Shown: positions 1 through 9,755, counted from the stretch's first letter. The stretch is 21,407 nucleotides of DNA from Thermoplasmata archaeon (GCA_021161135.1 JAGHBD010000053.1:1-21407), one strand, 5' to 3'. The notes: generated by a model not told the origin, from the sequence alone. Program-made: numbers and translations.

Positions 1-186
1 AAATAAAGGAATATTTTCTTCAAAAATTATGATGCGATTATGTTCATATTTATTCTCGGACAATCTCTTTGATTCACTAATTACTAAATATTTTACACCA
101 TCTTTCCCTTCTTTAACATCAAAGAAATACGTTCTTTTTCCAGTAATTATTTTTATGGAAAATGATTCCTTAGTTTCTTCTGCCAT
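1..186 (-). CDS. PUR-domain (Pur-alpha/DUF3276-like) nucleic-acid-binding protein, partial
   Basis: The minus strand reads open from an ATG at 186 to the left edge (62 codons, C-terminus missing). The peptide begins MAEETKESFSIKIITGKRTY and continues FFDVKEGKDG, a ...YLVISESKR... strand and ...NRIIIFEENI.... This is the layout I know from the small PUR/DUF3276 proteins (a lysine-rich GKRTYFFDVK strand, then a (T/S)ESKR strand, then a K/R-H-K/R-I-x-(L/I/F) strand). PUR domains bind single-stranded DNA or RNA and often dimerise. An A/T-rich element near 206-219 sits about 26 nt upstream of the ATG, fitting a leaderless transcript. The family call rests on recalled pattern similarity over one domain only. 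The gene reads away from acs, so it is not part of that unit. Confidence 0.62.
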   Translation of the reverse strand, partial: MAEETKESFSIKIITGKRTYFFDVKEGKDGVKYLVISESKRLSENKYEHNRIIIFEENIPLF

Positions 187-226
187 TGCATCCACTCTCT
201 TAAATCCTATTATTTTTTGTAGTTAT

Positions 227-332
227 TTATATTTTTTCTATCCACTCTTTATATGCCTCCATATAATCTGCTACCCATTTTGGTAATGCTATTTTTCAGC
301 ATTCAAAGAGATTCCTCTAAATTACTTGCCAT
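227..332 (-). pseudogene. possible decayed small ORF (two out-of-frame peptide fragments)
   Basis: The 187-467 gap has no intact gene that I believe. On the minus strand, an ATG at 332 opens MASNLEESL and stops at 303. In another frame, codons 295-230 read KIALPKWVADYM, EAYKEW and IEKI before a TAA at 227-229. The second piece looks like a natural amphipathic protein C-terminus. The two pieces could be remnants of one small protein broken by a frameshift and a stop. At least two lesions are needed, so chance is a serious alternative. Confidence 0.22.
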
Positions 333-436
333 CACCAGCACAATCTATCCATTTCCTTTTAAAACAAAGATACAAAGGACCATACCTGTAAAAAAAATTT
401 ATCCCAATATCCACATAAATTTTTGTTCCCTCAAAA

Positions 437-449
437 AATTTAAGTATAA
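437..449 (+). promoter_or_regulatory. TATA-box-like element of acs
   Basis: An A-rich tract followed by tttaagtata is centred about 24 nt before the acs ATG at 468, the spacing seen at several other starts in this window and expected for a leaderless archaeal mRNA. A second A/T element, ttttatata at 451-459, is too close to the ATG to serve it. Confidence 0.5.
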
Positions 450-467
450 TTTTTATATACTCCCCAC

Positions 468-2399
468 ATGAAAGAAGTCATTGATGAGCAGAGGGTATTC
501 TCGCCACCTGAAGAGTTTAGGAAAAATGCCTGGATAAAAGATGAGAGTGTTTATGAAGAAGGCGAGGACTATATAAAGTTCTGGGAGAAAAGAGCGGAGG
601 AGATGATTGATTGGTTCCAGAAGTGGGATAAGGTTCTGGAGGTTGATGAGCCTTATTATAAATGGTTTATAAATGGTAAGTTAAATGCCTCTTATAATTG
701 CCTCGATAGATGGATTGAGAGGGGCAAAGGAGATAAACTCGCCTATATATGGGAAGGAGAGCTCGGAGAAGTAAGGAAACTTACATACAAGCAGCTTTAT
801 GAAGAGGTATGCAAATTTGCAAATGCTCTTAAAAGCATGGGTGTGAAAAAAGGAGACATTGTTTCCATCTATCTACCAATGATTCCTGAGTTGCCAATTG
901 CCATGCTTGCATGTGCCAGAATAGGCGCCCCTCACTCTGTTATTTTCGCTGGCTTCAGCGCGGAGGCATTTAAGGATCGTGTTGAGGATGCTGGAGCAAA
1001 GTATGTAATAACATGCGATGGATATTACAGGAGAGGAAAACTCCTGAATCACAAGGAAAAGACAGATGAGGGATTGAAAGACCTGGATGTTAAAAAAGTT
1101 ATAGTTGTGAAAAGAGCCAATGGCGATGTGCCGATGCAGGAAGGCAGAGATGTATGGTGGCATGATGTAATCAAAGACCAGCCAGCAGAATGCAAGCCAG
1201 AAGTTATGGATGCTGAAGATTTGCTTTTCCTTATGTACACCTCCGGCACCACAGGAAAGCCGAAGGGCGTAATGCATACAACAGGCGGCTATATGGTTGG
1301 CGTTGCCACAACAATGAAATGGGTATTTGATGTGAAGGATGATGACGTATACTGGTGTACCGCCGATATCGGCTGGATAACTGGGCATAGTTACATTGTT
1401 TATGGCCCGCTTGCCAATGCGGTAACGAGTGTTATGTATGAAGGTGCCCCAGATTATCCAAAGCCAGATAGATGGTGGGAGATTGTTGAGAAATATAAAG
1501 TTACAATATTATATACTGCCCCAACCGCCATCCGCTTGATGATGAAGTGGGGCGAAAAATGGCCAAATATGCATGATTTGAGCAGTTTGCGTTTACTCGG
1601 TAGCGTTGGAGAGCCGATAAATCCAGAGGCATGGCTCTGGTATTACAAGGTCATAGGAAAGGAGCGATGTCCAATCGTGGATACATGGTGGATGACTGAA
1701 ACAGGAATGCATATAATAACACCTTTGCCAGGAGTAACGAAACTTAAGCCAGGCTCTGCTACATTCCCATTCCCCGGTTTGAAGGCGGAGGTAAGAGACG
1801 AGAACGGCGTGTGTCCGCCAGGCCAGAAGGGGGAGCTTGTGATAACAAGACCATGGCCTTCAATGCTCCGCGGTTTATACAATGCCCATGATAAATATGT
1901 TGAGGAATACTGGAGCAAATATGGTTTCGGGAAATTCTATACGGGGGATGGAGCAGTGGTGGATGAAGATGGCTATTTCTGGCTCCTCGGTAGAATAGGA
2001 GATGTCATAAATGTTGCAGGGCATCGCCTGGGCACGGCAGAAGTGGAAAGTGCTTTGGTGAGTCATGAAAGCGTTGCTGAGGCGGCTGTGGTTGGTATTC
2101 CACATGAAATTAAAGGACAGGTGCCATTTGCGTATGTTGTGCTTAAGGAGGGCGTGGAGCCCAGCGATGAATTGAAGCAAGAACTCATAAAGCATGTTGT
2201 TAAGGTTATCGGCCCGACAGCAAAACCAGACGATATTCTCTTCGTGAGCGATTTGCCAAAGACAAGAAGCGGCAAAATAATGAGGAGGATACTCCGAGGC
2301 TTGGCGGAAAAGGGTGAGATAATCGGAGATATAACGACGCTCCGCAATCCAGAAGTTGTTCATGAAATAAAAGAGGCGCTGGAAAAGCGAAAAGTATAG
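468..2399 (+). CDS. acs: acetyl-CoA synthetase, AMP-forming
   Basis: This enzyme activates acetate with ATP to acetyl-AMP and then acetyl-CoA, releasing AMP and PPi; it is cytosolic. The 643-residue length is normal for Acs. The adenylate-forming signature [10 protein letters not shown] lies at 258-267 and the acyl-pocket motif DTWWMTETG at 405-413. The ATP/hinge region YTGDG...[13 protein letters not shown] is at 491-520, and the catalytic lysine of SGKIMRR is K603, the residue usually regulated by acylation. Bacterial Acs typically has WWQTETG; here Gln is Met. The tryptophan that restricts the pocket to short acids is kept, so acetate is likely, but propionate cannot be excluded. It is a stand-alone gene whose start is supported by an upstream TATA-like box. 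Confidence 0.93.
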   Translation: MKEVIDEQRVFSPPEEFRKNAWIKDESVYEEGEDYIKFWEKRAEEMIDWFQKWDKVLEVDEPYYKWFINGKLNASYNCLDRWIERGKGDKLAYIWEGELGEVRKLTYKQLYEEVCKFANALKSMGVKKGDIVSIYLPMIPELPIAMLACARIGAPHSVIFAGFSAEAFKDRVEDAGAKYVITCDGYYRRGKLLNHKEKTDEGLKDLDVKKVIVVKRANGDVPMQEGRDVWWHDVIKDQPAECKPEVMDAEDLLFLMYTSGTTGKPKGVMHTTGGYMVGVATTMKWVFDVKDDDVYWCTADIGWITGHSYIVYGPLANAVTSVMYEGAPDYPKPDRWWEIVEKYKVTILYTAPTAIRLMMKWGEKWPNMHDLSSLRLLGSVGEPINPEAWLWYYKVIGKERCPIVDTWWMTETGMHIITPLPGVTKLKPGSATFPFPGLKAEVRDENGVCPPGQKGELVITRPWPSMLRGLYNAHDKYVEEYWSKYGFGKFYTGDGAVVDEDGYFWLLGRIGDVINVAGHRLGTAEVESALVSHESVAEAAVVGIPHEIKGQVPFAYVVLKEGVEPSDELKQELIKHVVKVIGPTAKPDDILFVSDLPKTRSGKIMRRILRGLAEKGEIIGDITTLRNPEVVHEIKEALEKRKV

Positions 2400-2427
2400 A
2401 AATAAAAAAAGTATTATATGTGGAAAA

Positions 2428-3153
2428 ATGATTGACAACATCACCATTACAATACTCATTCTCCTTTCATTTTTATTAGTCTGGATTGGGATAATGATTT
2501 TTACCACAAAGCCCGAGGAAGAGGAACTTGAAGAGGCGGAGGCTGAAGCAGAAAAAACAAATGAAAAGGGAGTTGTTGAGATGGAGCAGAACGAGATTGA
2601 AAAATATAAGAGAATTGTTGCTGAACTCGAAGAAAAGTTGAGAAGAATCGAGGAAAGACCCACGAACGATAAATTGCTTGACTGGCTCACTGAATTGCGA
2701 AGGGAAAACGAGTTTTTGAGAATGAAAATTGCACACCTTGAGGGAGCAAGGAGCATCTATGGCGAGGAATCACTTCGAATAGAAAATGAGAGGCTTAGGA
2801 GAGAAATAGAAGATTACAAAAGAAGGGTGGAGGCACTGGAAAATGAAGTGAGAGAGCTTAAAAGCAGCCTTAATTATTATAGGGATTTAGTGAGCAAGCT
2901 TCAGGGAAGCTACACTGTATTGAACAAATATAACTATCGCATATGCATAAGAAATCCTGAGACAGGAGAATATGAATATCAGCTTGTTAAACTCCCGCCA
3001 GATTTTGATCCTTTCAATCCAACTTATATAACAAAGGACGGAATGGAAGTTTATGAGGAATATGGGATAAGAATACCAACAAAACTCGGAGACATCATAA
3101 GAGAAGAGTTTAAAAAAGATATATACTGGCAGGATTTTGAGCTTGATAGATGA
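2428..3153 (+). CDS. membrane-anchored coiled-coil protein, unknown function
   Basis: A 241-residue protein I do not recognise. Residues 3-25 (start MIDNITITILILLSFLLVWI) form one hydrophobic helix that should anchor it in the membrane. Residues 30-160 are very rich in Glu, Arg and Lys with heptad-like hydrophobic spacing, typical of a long coiled coil. Residues 165-241 are less repetitive, with aromatic and proline positions (NPETGEYEYQ, LPPDFDPFNPTYI), and look like a small folded domain. Its stop overlaps the start of the RFC large-subunit gene (ATGA at 3150-3153), so the two are translationally coupled. An A-tract at 2401-2410 is about 24 nt upstream of the ATG and may be its TATA element. 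A link to replication is inferred from position only. Confidence 0.8.
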   Translation: MIDNITITILILLSFLLVWIGIMIFTTKPEEEELEEAEAEAEKTNEKGVVEMEQNEIEKYKRIVAELEEKLRRIEERPTNDKLLDWLTELRRENEFLRMKIAHLEGARSIYGEESLRIENERLRREIEDYKRRVEALENEVRELKSSLNYYRDLVSKLQGSYTVLNKYNYRICIRNPETGEYEYQLVKLPPDFDPFNPTYITKDGMEVYEEYGIRIPTKLGDIIREEFKKDIYWQDFELDR

Positions 3154-4472
3154 ACTGGACAGAAAAATACAGGCCTTCTTCGCTTAAAGAGGTTATTGGT
3201 AATAAAGCAGCGAAAGAAGCGTTGCTTAAATGGGCAAAGGAATGGCAGGAGGGAAAGCCGAGTAAGAAGGCTGCAATTTTGTATGGTAAGCCAGGAGTGG
3301 GAAAAACAACATCCGCCTACGCCCTCGCAAGAGATTTTGGATGGGAGGTTATAGAATTAAATGCAAGTGATGAGAGAAATAGGGAAATAATAAAGAAGAT
3401 TGCTTTGACGGGAGCGATACATGAGGTGCTTAGCATAGATGGAAAATACATTACATCGAAAGAGGGAGCGAGAAAACTTATAATTCTGGATGAGGCGGAC
3501 AATCTGTATGAGAAGCAGGGTGATTATGGGGGAAAGAAGGCAATAGTAGAAACGATAAAAGTTACAAAGCAGCCAATAATACTCATAGCCAATGACTATT
3601 ATAATTTAATAAAAGGGAGTGGAGCTGAATTAAGAAGGCTATGTCTTTCCATAGAATTCAAAAAAGTGAGCAGCAGGGAAATCGCTGCTTTACTCAAAAG
3701 AATTTGTCAGAAGGAAGGCATTGTTGCTGATCCTATCGTTTTAAATGAAATAGCAAGGAGATGTGATGGTGATGTAAGGAGCGCAATAAATGACTTGCAA
3801 TCGATAGCATATGAGAAGAAAATAACGAGAGAGATGCTGGCATACCTTGGCTATCGTGACAGAGAAAGAGAAATCTTCATGGGTATAAGAAACATCCTAA
3901 AGGCGAGAGAGATGCGCACAGCCATAAGAGAGGCATGGAGAATGGATGAATCGCCGGACAACCTTATACTCTGGATAGATGAGAATCTGCCAGCTGAATA
4001 TAAACATATTGAAGATTTAGCGAGAGCATATGAATTTTTATCAAGAGCCGACGTCTTTCTTGGCAGAGTGTGGCGCCGCCAGTATTATGGCCTGTGGAGT
4101 TACGCTACCGAGCTAATGACAGGGGGGGTTGCTGTGGCAAAAAGGCATGAGTATCGTGGCTTCACTGCATATCATTTTCCAGCATGGCTCCGCAGCATGG
4201 CGGCGAGCAAGCAATACAGAAATGTTAGGCAGAGTATAGCAAGGAAGATTGGCAGGGTTATGCATTGCTCGAGCAGGAAAGCTATGGAAATGTTGCCAGA
4301 GATTAAAAAATTATTTGCGAACGATGACCTTGCGGCAAGACTTGCAGCAAAATTTGAATTTAGTGAGGAGGAATTGGAGTTCATCGTTGGCGAAAAAGCA
4401 AGAGAAATTTTTAAGGAAGCTGAAAAATTGCGAAAGATGAAAGAACAGGCTGTACTCTTCAATTTTAAGTGA
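3150..4472 (+). CDS. rfcL: replication factor C large subunit (clamp loader)
   Basis: This AAA+ subunit works with RFC small subunits to load the PCNA sliding clamp on primer-template junctions. It opens MNWTEKYRPSSLKEVIGN, the classic RFC N-terminus. Walker A GKPGVGKTT is at 46-54 and Walker B IILDEADNLY at 111-120. The usual helical lid and C-terminal domain follow, for 440 residues in all. The last residues, QAVLFNFK (433-440), form a PCNA-interacting peptide like those ending other archaeal RFC-L proteins. The start overlaps the upstream coiled-coil gene by four bases. The gene is followed 39 nt later by the NAD-dependent ligase, a second enzyme of lagging-strand completion. Confidence 0.93.
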   Translation: MNWTEKYRPSSLKEVIGNKAAKEALLKWAKEWQEGKPSKKAAILYGKPGVGKTTSAYALARDFGWEVIELNASDERNREIIKKIALTGAIHEVLSIDGKYITSKEGARKLIILDEADNLYEKQGDYGGKKAIVETIKVTKQPIILIANDYYNLIKGSGAELRRLCLSIEFKKVSSREIAALLKRICQKEGIVADPIVLNEIARRCDGDVRSAINDLQSIAYEKKITREMLAYLGYRDREREIFMGIRNILKAREMRTAIREAWRMDESPDNLILWIDENLPAEYKHIEDLARAYEFLSRADVFLGRVWRRQYYGLWSYATELMTGGVAVAKRHEYRGFTAYHFPAWLRSMAASKQYRNVRQSIARKIGRVMHCSSRKAMEMLPEIKKLFANDDLAARLAAKFEFSEEELEFIVGEKAREIFKEAEKLRKMKEQAVLFNFK

Positions 4473-6611
<2,139 letters not shown>

Positions 6612-6658
6612 TGGGCTAATCATACCAAAAATTATATTAATTTCTTTGTTCCCCCAAG

Positions 6659-6668
6659 TTTTTATATT
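6659..6668 (+). promoter_or_regulatory. TATA box of the DUF763 gene
   Basis: The element gtttttatat/tttttatatt lies about 24 nt upstream of a GTG codon at 6687. The spacing supports GTG initiation on a leaderless mRNA. The rest of the 75-nt gap after ligA shows nothing else recognisable. Confidence 0.6.
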
Positions 6669-6686
6669 GTAGCTGTAATTAAAATT

Positions 6687-7742
6687 GTGGCAAAAACAGG
6701 CATAGCAAATCTGCCTTTACATTACGGAAAAGCTCCCCGATGGCTATTTGAAAGAATGGTAAAACTTGCCAACGCAATTTCTGGCATCATCATATATGAG
6801 TATGGAGAAGAGAAATTTTTGGAGTTAATTTCCAATCCTCACTGGTTTCAAGCATTTTCATGTGTGCTCGGCTATGACTGGCATTCTTCAGGCACAACAA
6901 CTGTTACTATGGCAGCGCTAAAGGAAGCGTTGAAAGAGCATGAAATTGCTGTTGCTGGCGGAAAAGGAATGGCTTCCAGAACTTTGCAGGAAATAGAAGA
7001 TAAGGCAGAAAATTTGGACACAGATGCAGCTAAAATAAAATATGCAAGCAGGATGGCGGCGAAAGTGGATAGCGCCGCCCTGCAGGATGGCTATAATTTG
7101 TATCATCATACAATTGTTTTCACATCAGATGGCAAATGGTGTGTGGTGCAGCAGGGAATGAATATCGAAACGAGATATGCCCGCCGCTATCACTGGCTCT
7201 GGAAAGTGAAAGATTTTGTCAATGAGCCACATGCAGCGATAGTTGGCAGAAAAGGCATCGCTTTAAATATGACTGCGAAGGAAAGCGAAGAGGCAAGAAA
7301 GGCGAGCGTTGATGTGGCAAAGGAAAAGCCGAATAGGGTAATGAGGCAGTTTAAAATGCTGAGACAATATCAGCAGACACTTGATGGAAATTTGATAAAG
7401 TTAGATATGCCCCGTCGCATAAACTGGGATGCTTTGAAGGCAATATACGAGATACAGCCACGCAATTATGAAGAAATGCTATCAATTAAAGATGTTGGCC
7501 CATCAACGGTAAGAGCATTAGCTTATATTTCTGACATAATCTACGGAAAGCCACCATCATGGAAAGATCCTGTAAAATATTCATTTGCTGTGGGGGGCAA
7601 GGATGGAGTGCCCTATCCTGTGGATAGGAAAGCAATGGATGAGGCAATACATGTTTTAAAGCAGGGTTTGGAGGAGGCGAAAATAGGGCGGCAAGAAAAA
7701 TTGCAAGCTTTAAAAAGGCTTAAAGTTATTGTTCCAGAATGA
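6687..7742 (+). CDS. DUF763 family protein
   Basis: A 351-residue protein of the DUF763 family, found in archaea and thermophilic bacteria and, as far as I know, without an established function. Recognisable family segments are an N-terminal GIANLPLHYGKAPRWLFERM, DWHSSGTTTVTMAALKEAL, LYHHTIVFT and WCVVQQGMN. Towards the C-terminus, MLSIKDVGPSTVRALAYISD resembles a helix-hairpin-helix DNA-binding element, so a nucleic-acid role is plausible. The GTG start is chosen because it follows the TATA box at the usual distance. Its stop overlaps the next small membrane-protein gene (ATGA, 7739-7742). Its neighbour ligA may reflect a repair context, but that is inference. Confidence 0.88.
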   Translation: MAKTGIANLPLHYGKAPRWLFERMVKLANAISGIIIYEYGEEKFLELISNPHWFQAFSCVLGYDWHSSGTTTVTMAALKEALKEHEIAVAGGKGMASRTLQEIEDKAENLDTDAAKIKYASRMAAKVDSAALQDGYNLYHHTIVFTSDGKWCVVQQGMNIETRYARRYHWLWKVKDFVNEPHAAIVGRKGIALNMTAKESEEARKASVDVAKEKPNRVMRQFKMLRQYQQTLDGNLIKLDMPRRINWDALKAIYEIQPRNYEEMLSIKDVGPSTVRALAYISDIIYGKPPSWKDPVKYSFAVGGKDGVPYPVDRKAMDEAIHVLKQGLEEAKIGRQEKLQALKRLKVIVPE

Positions 7743-7984
7743 GAAGGGACAAAATAATAGTCATGCTTCTATTCCTTTTTGTGTTATTTATGATTTTCTT
7801 TATTTTTTCACCAGAAATATCTGCTTTCTTTGGCGGACTTGAGCAGGAATATGAATTTCGCCCTCTGCAGGCATTATTCTGGTTTCTCTCCCTCCTTTTC
7901 AAGTTCTTCGGAAACTGGGTATTTTGCACCATTGCATACATGATTGTTGGAGGCATAATATATCTTGCAGGGAGGAGAGATTAA
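7739..7984 (+). CDS. small two-helix membrane protein
   Basis: An 81-residue protein with two hydrophobic segments: residues 6-24 (IIVMLLFLFVLFMIFFIFS) and roughly 43-76, the latter interrupted around FKFFGNW. Both ends are charged (MRRDK... and ...GRRD). No family is recognised. It is a credible gene because it begins in an ATGA overlap with the DUF763 stop, giving translational coupling, and runs exactly to a four-base overlap with the convergent HD gene. Its job, perhaps a membrane partner for the DUF763 protein, is speculation. Confidence 0.65.
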   Translation: MRRDKIIVMLLFLFVLFMIFFIFSPEISAFFGGLEQEYEFRPLQALFWFLSLLFKFFGNWVFCTIAYMIVGGIIYLAGRRD

Positions 7985-8481
7985 AGTGATTTCAGGATAG
8001 AAACAAGCATCGGATGTTTTATATTTTCCTCCTCAAAAAATTCCATCAATTTTTCTTTTCCATATACACCGGCATATTCATATGCCTGCAGAATCATCTC
8101 GAGTTTGTCAATTTCCTGCACAATTTTTGCTTCCTCGCTCTTTCCTTCCATATATTCTCTCCATAGTCTGTAATATTCATCAAAACCATCGAGCAATTCC
8201 TTCATTACCTTTTCCTCCTTCCCTTCCTTTTCCTCCCTTTCCATTTCATAAGGCGTTATATCTCCTATGATTGCTTCCGCCAAGTCATGCAGTAAAGCCA
8301 TTTTAATCATTTTTTCTGTATCGAGGCCCAAAATATCCCCAGCAAGCATTGCGAGAAAGGCGACGCGATAGCTGTGGCATGCCACACTTTCCGGCTTTTC
8401 TACACCAGCTCTTTTCCATCCTTTCCTTTCTATTTCTTTGAGTTTCCCTGCATGTTGAAGAAGCCTAAGGACTTTGTGCAT
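7981..8481 (-). CDS. HD-domain phosphohydrolase, YfbR/HDDC2-like 5'-deoxynucleotidase
   Basis: Predicted metal-dependent phosphohydrolase acting on 5'-nucleoside monophosphates. Counting from MHKVLRLLQH, the HD residues are H36 (ESVACHSYRV), H65-D66 (ALLHDLAEA) and a later Asp in VQEIDKLEMILQA. ERKGWKRAGVEKPESVA matches the GW...PESVA substrate-loop pattern of YfbR/HDDC2 proteins. The 166-residue length suits this family. I place the start at 8481 because an A/T element, tataaaaat at 8499-8507, lies about 22 nt upstream. An in-frame ATG at 8499 is possible. An even longer reading frame extends into the tRNA gene and is not credible. It overlaps the convergent small gene by four bases. Confidence 0.85.
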   Translation of the reverse strand: MHKVLRLLQHAGKLKEIERKGWKRAGVEKPESVACHSYRVAFLAMLAGDILGLDTEKMIKMALLHDLAEAIIGDITPYEMEREEKEGKEEKVMKELLDGFDEYYRLWREYMEGKSEEAKIVQEIDKLEMILQAYEYAGVYGKEKLMEFFEEENIKHPMLVSILKSL

Positions 8482-8498
8482 GATTGAAAATGGTAGCA

Positions 8499-8507
8499 TA
8501 TAAAAAT
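8499..8507 (-). promoter_or_regulatory. TATA box of the HD-domain gene
   Basis: On the minus strand this reads atttttata, ending about 22 nt before the ATG at 8481. It lies directly beyond the 3' end of the tRNA gene, so the HD gene can have its own promoter. It is the main reason for choosing the shorter protein start. Confidence 0.5.
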
Positions 8508-8516
8508 AAGTTGGCA

Positions 8517-8618
8517 TGCGGGGGGTGGGATTTTCGTGGCTTATGCCATTTCGAACCCACGAAGGCCTGCGCCACAGGGTCCTAAGCCCTGCACCGTTGA
8601 CCGCTTGGCTACCCCCGC
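8517..8618 (-). tRNA. tRNA-Leu (anticodon UAG) with a T-loop intron
   Basis: Read on the minus strand, the acceptor stem GCGGGGG pairs with CCCCCGC (8518-8524). The D-arm has GCC...GGT. The anticodon stem CAGGG/CCCTG encloses the loop CTTAGGA, giving anticodon TAG (Leu, CUN codons). A long variable arm, GGC-GCAG-GCC, makes it a type II tRNA as expected for leucine. The T-stem is GTGGG/CCCAC, but 26 nt separate its strands instead of 7. Removing a 19-nt intron (8531-8549) leaves a perfect TTCGAAT loop, placing the intron between positions 59 and 60. The discriminator base is A; CCA is not encoded. The mature tRNA would be 83 nt before CCA addition. Confidence 0.93.
8531..8549 (-). other. tRNA intron with canonical bulge-helix-bulge motif
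   Basis: In order on the tRNA strand: T-stem GTGGG, central-helix strand TTCG, bulge AAA, intron hairpin TGGC-ATAA-GCCA, central-helix strand CGAA, bulge AAT, T-stem CCCAC. TTCG pairs perfectly with CGAA (4 bp), and both bulges are 3 nt. This is the strict BHB geometry cut by the archaeal splicing endonuclease after the second base of each bulge. The cuts release ATGGCATAAGCCACGAAAA (19 nt). Substrate for tRNA endonuclease and RtcB ligase is expected from family knowledge; splicing itself is not shown. Confidence 0.9.
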
Positions 8619-8633
8619 ATCCCATGTTTATAT

Positions 8634-9674
8634 CTATGGGGCTATTAATTTTTTTGTTATGGGTAAAAAGTTAAAATCTTTGATTATCCTTGCCTTGTTT
8701 AAACTGTACGTTCTTACAAGGGGGGGCGAAGAAATCCATTCCTTTTCCTTCAAACGCTGCATTATCTCCGTTTTGCACATCTTATAAGATTCATAATCTG
8801 TGTGTATGGAAATGGCAACAAATTCGAAGCGGCGGGCAGCAAAAAATATCACGCCAGGGCAAAGAAGGCATTTGAGTTCATCCTTTTCAAAATCTGGCGG
8901 GGAATGAGGATTGAGAAGCACATGATAAAAAGCGAGGATTCTAAAATCAAGTTTTTCAAAACTTGGAATGGCAACCATTCTGATGTAGCCTTCATCAAGA
9001 AACTTTTTCTTCATTCTGCCCACTGTATGGCGTGTTATGCCGAGCATTTCCGCAATTTCTTTTGATGGAGCTCCAGGATACTCAATAATCTTGCACAATA
9101 CTTTTCGCTCCCTTTTTGAAAGTGAGGCATTTTTAATCTGGAAGAAATTTTTTGCATCCTCCTCTGTTTCATCAAGATTAAAGAGGGCTGCAAGAGTTGA
9201 TGAAAAATCGAAAAAGCGATATATCTTGCTTATTTCAAATGGAAAAACGACTTCCTGAGGATACTCATTTTCAAGCAGGCCAAGAGAGCCAAAGGTAAGA
9301 GTTCGTATGTCATTTATTTTTCCTATTGCTGTATAATTTTTGGCAAAACTTAATGAGAAACCTTTATCCTCTTCACCCATTGAAAAGAAAATTTCCTCTG
9401 CTGCCTCAATTTTTTCCTCTGTTATCTCTATTCTTTTTTCTAAAGGTATAACGGGATTAAAATTTGTGTGGATTATTGCCATCAACTCGGCGCCAAAATT
9501 TTGAAGCATTGGTATGGCATAAATTTTGTAATATCCTTCCTCAGCCAGCCTTTTCCTTATAGCTGCCACCGTCGATTGTCTCATACCAAATTTTTCGGCA
9601 AGCTGGCGGTCATTGTCATTTGGAAACTTTACTATGCCATACAATACCTTTTTTTCATAATTTGTTAAATCCAC
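8634..9674 (-). CDS. tandem-duplicated HTH transcriptional regulator
   Basis: An internally duplicated DNA-binding protein of about 346 residues. Each half opens with a winged-helix HTH: DRQLAEKFGMRQSTVAAIRK in the first and SKEIAEMLGITRHTVGRMKK in the second. Each then has an EEGY/DEGY...AIP turn and a second alpha/beta region (AELMAIIHTNFNP and RILAFYHVLLNPH). This resembles archaeal Lrp/MarR-like regulators with a sensor domain after the HTH, doubled in one chain. The effector cannot be told. I prefer a GTG start at 9674 because a TATA-like element (9692-9700) lies about 22 nt upstream. A TTG at 9689 is the alternative and would add five residues. It ends 15 bp from the tRNA 5' end. Confidence 0.75.
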   Translation of the reverse strand: MDLTNYEKKVLYGIVKFPNDNDRQLAEKFGMRQSTVAAIRKRLAEEGYYKIYAIPMLQNFGAELMAIIHTNFNPVIPLEKRIEITEEKIEAAEEIFFSMGEEDKGFSLSFAKNYTAIGKINDIRTLTFGSLGLLENEYPQEVVFPFEISKIYRFFDFSSTLAALFNLDETEEDAKNFFQIKNASLSKRERKVLCKIIEYPGAPSKEIAEMLGITRHTVGRMKKKFLDEGYIRMVAIPSFEKLDFRILAFYHVLLNPHSPPDFEKDELKCLLCPGVIFFAARRFEFVAISIHTDYESYKMCKTEIMQRLKEKEWISSPPLVRTYSLNKARIIKDFNFLPITKKLIAP

Positions 9675-9691
9675 GTGTATAAATGGCAATT

Positions 9692-9700
9692 CAAATAAAA
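9692..9700 (-). promoter_or_regulatory. TATA box of the tandem-HTH regulator
   Basis: On the minus strand AAAGG is followed by TTTTATTTG, centred about 22 nt upstream of the GTG at 9674. The purine-rich flank could serve as the TFB recognition element. Confidence 0.45.
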
Positions 9701-9755
9701 CCTTTTTGAAAATATTTATGAGAACTGTAAAAGGAAACAGTGGAGCGCTACATTA

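Noticed and set aside
29..471. Two plus-strand ORFs (85 and 72 codons) before acs
   Set aside because: The first is antisense to the PUR-domain reading frame. The second is low-complexity, overlaps the acs start and TATA box, and has no credible start signal.
873..1388. Minus-strand 171-codon ORF
   Set aside because: Lies fully inside acs in antisense and has no domain or promoter support.
1875..2756. Minus-strand 293-codon ORF
   Set aside because: Antisense shadow of acs and the coiled-coil gene; serine-rich from reverse-complemented Glu/Lys codons, no family resemblance.
8513..8516. Encoded CCA end of tRNA-Leu
   Set aside because: Bases after the discriminator read TGCC, so CCA must be added after transcription.
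8482..8625. N-terminal extension of the HD-domain protein through the tRNA gene
   Set aside because: The frame is open, but it reads antisense-free through the same-strand tRNA-Leu gene and lacks family similarity; the HD fold begins at MHKV and a TATA box lies between the two.
8627..8634. GATATAAA as the tRNA-Leu promoter
   Set aside because: It is only about 13 nt from the mature 5' end, too near for a TATA box. A looser AATTAATA at about 8645-8653 is better spaced but weak, so I list no promoter.
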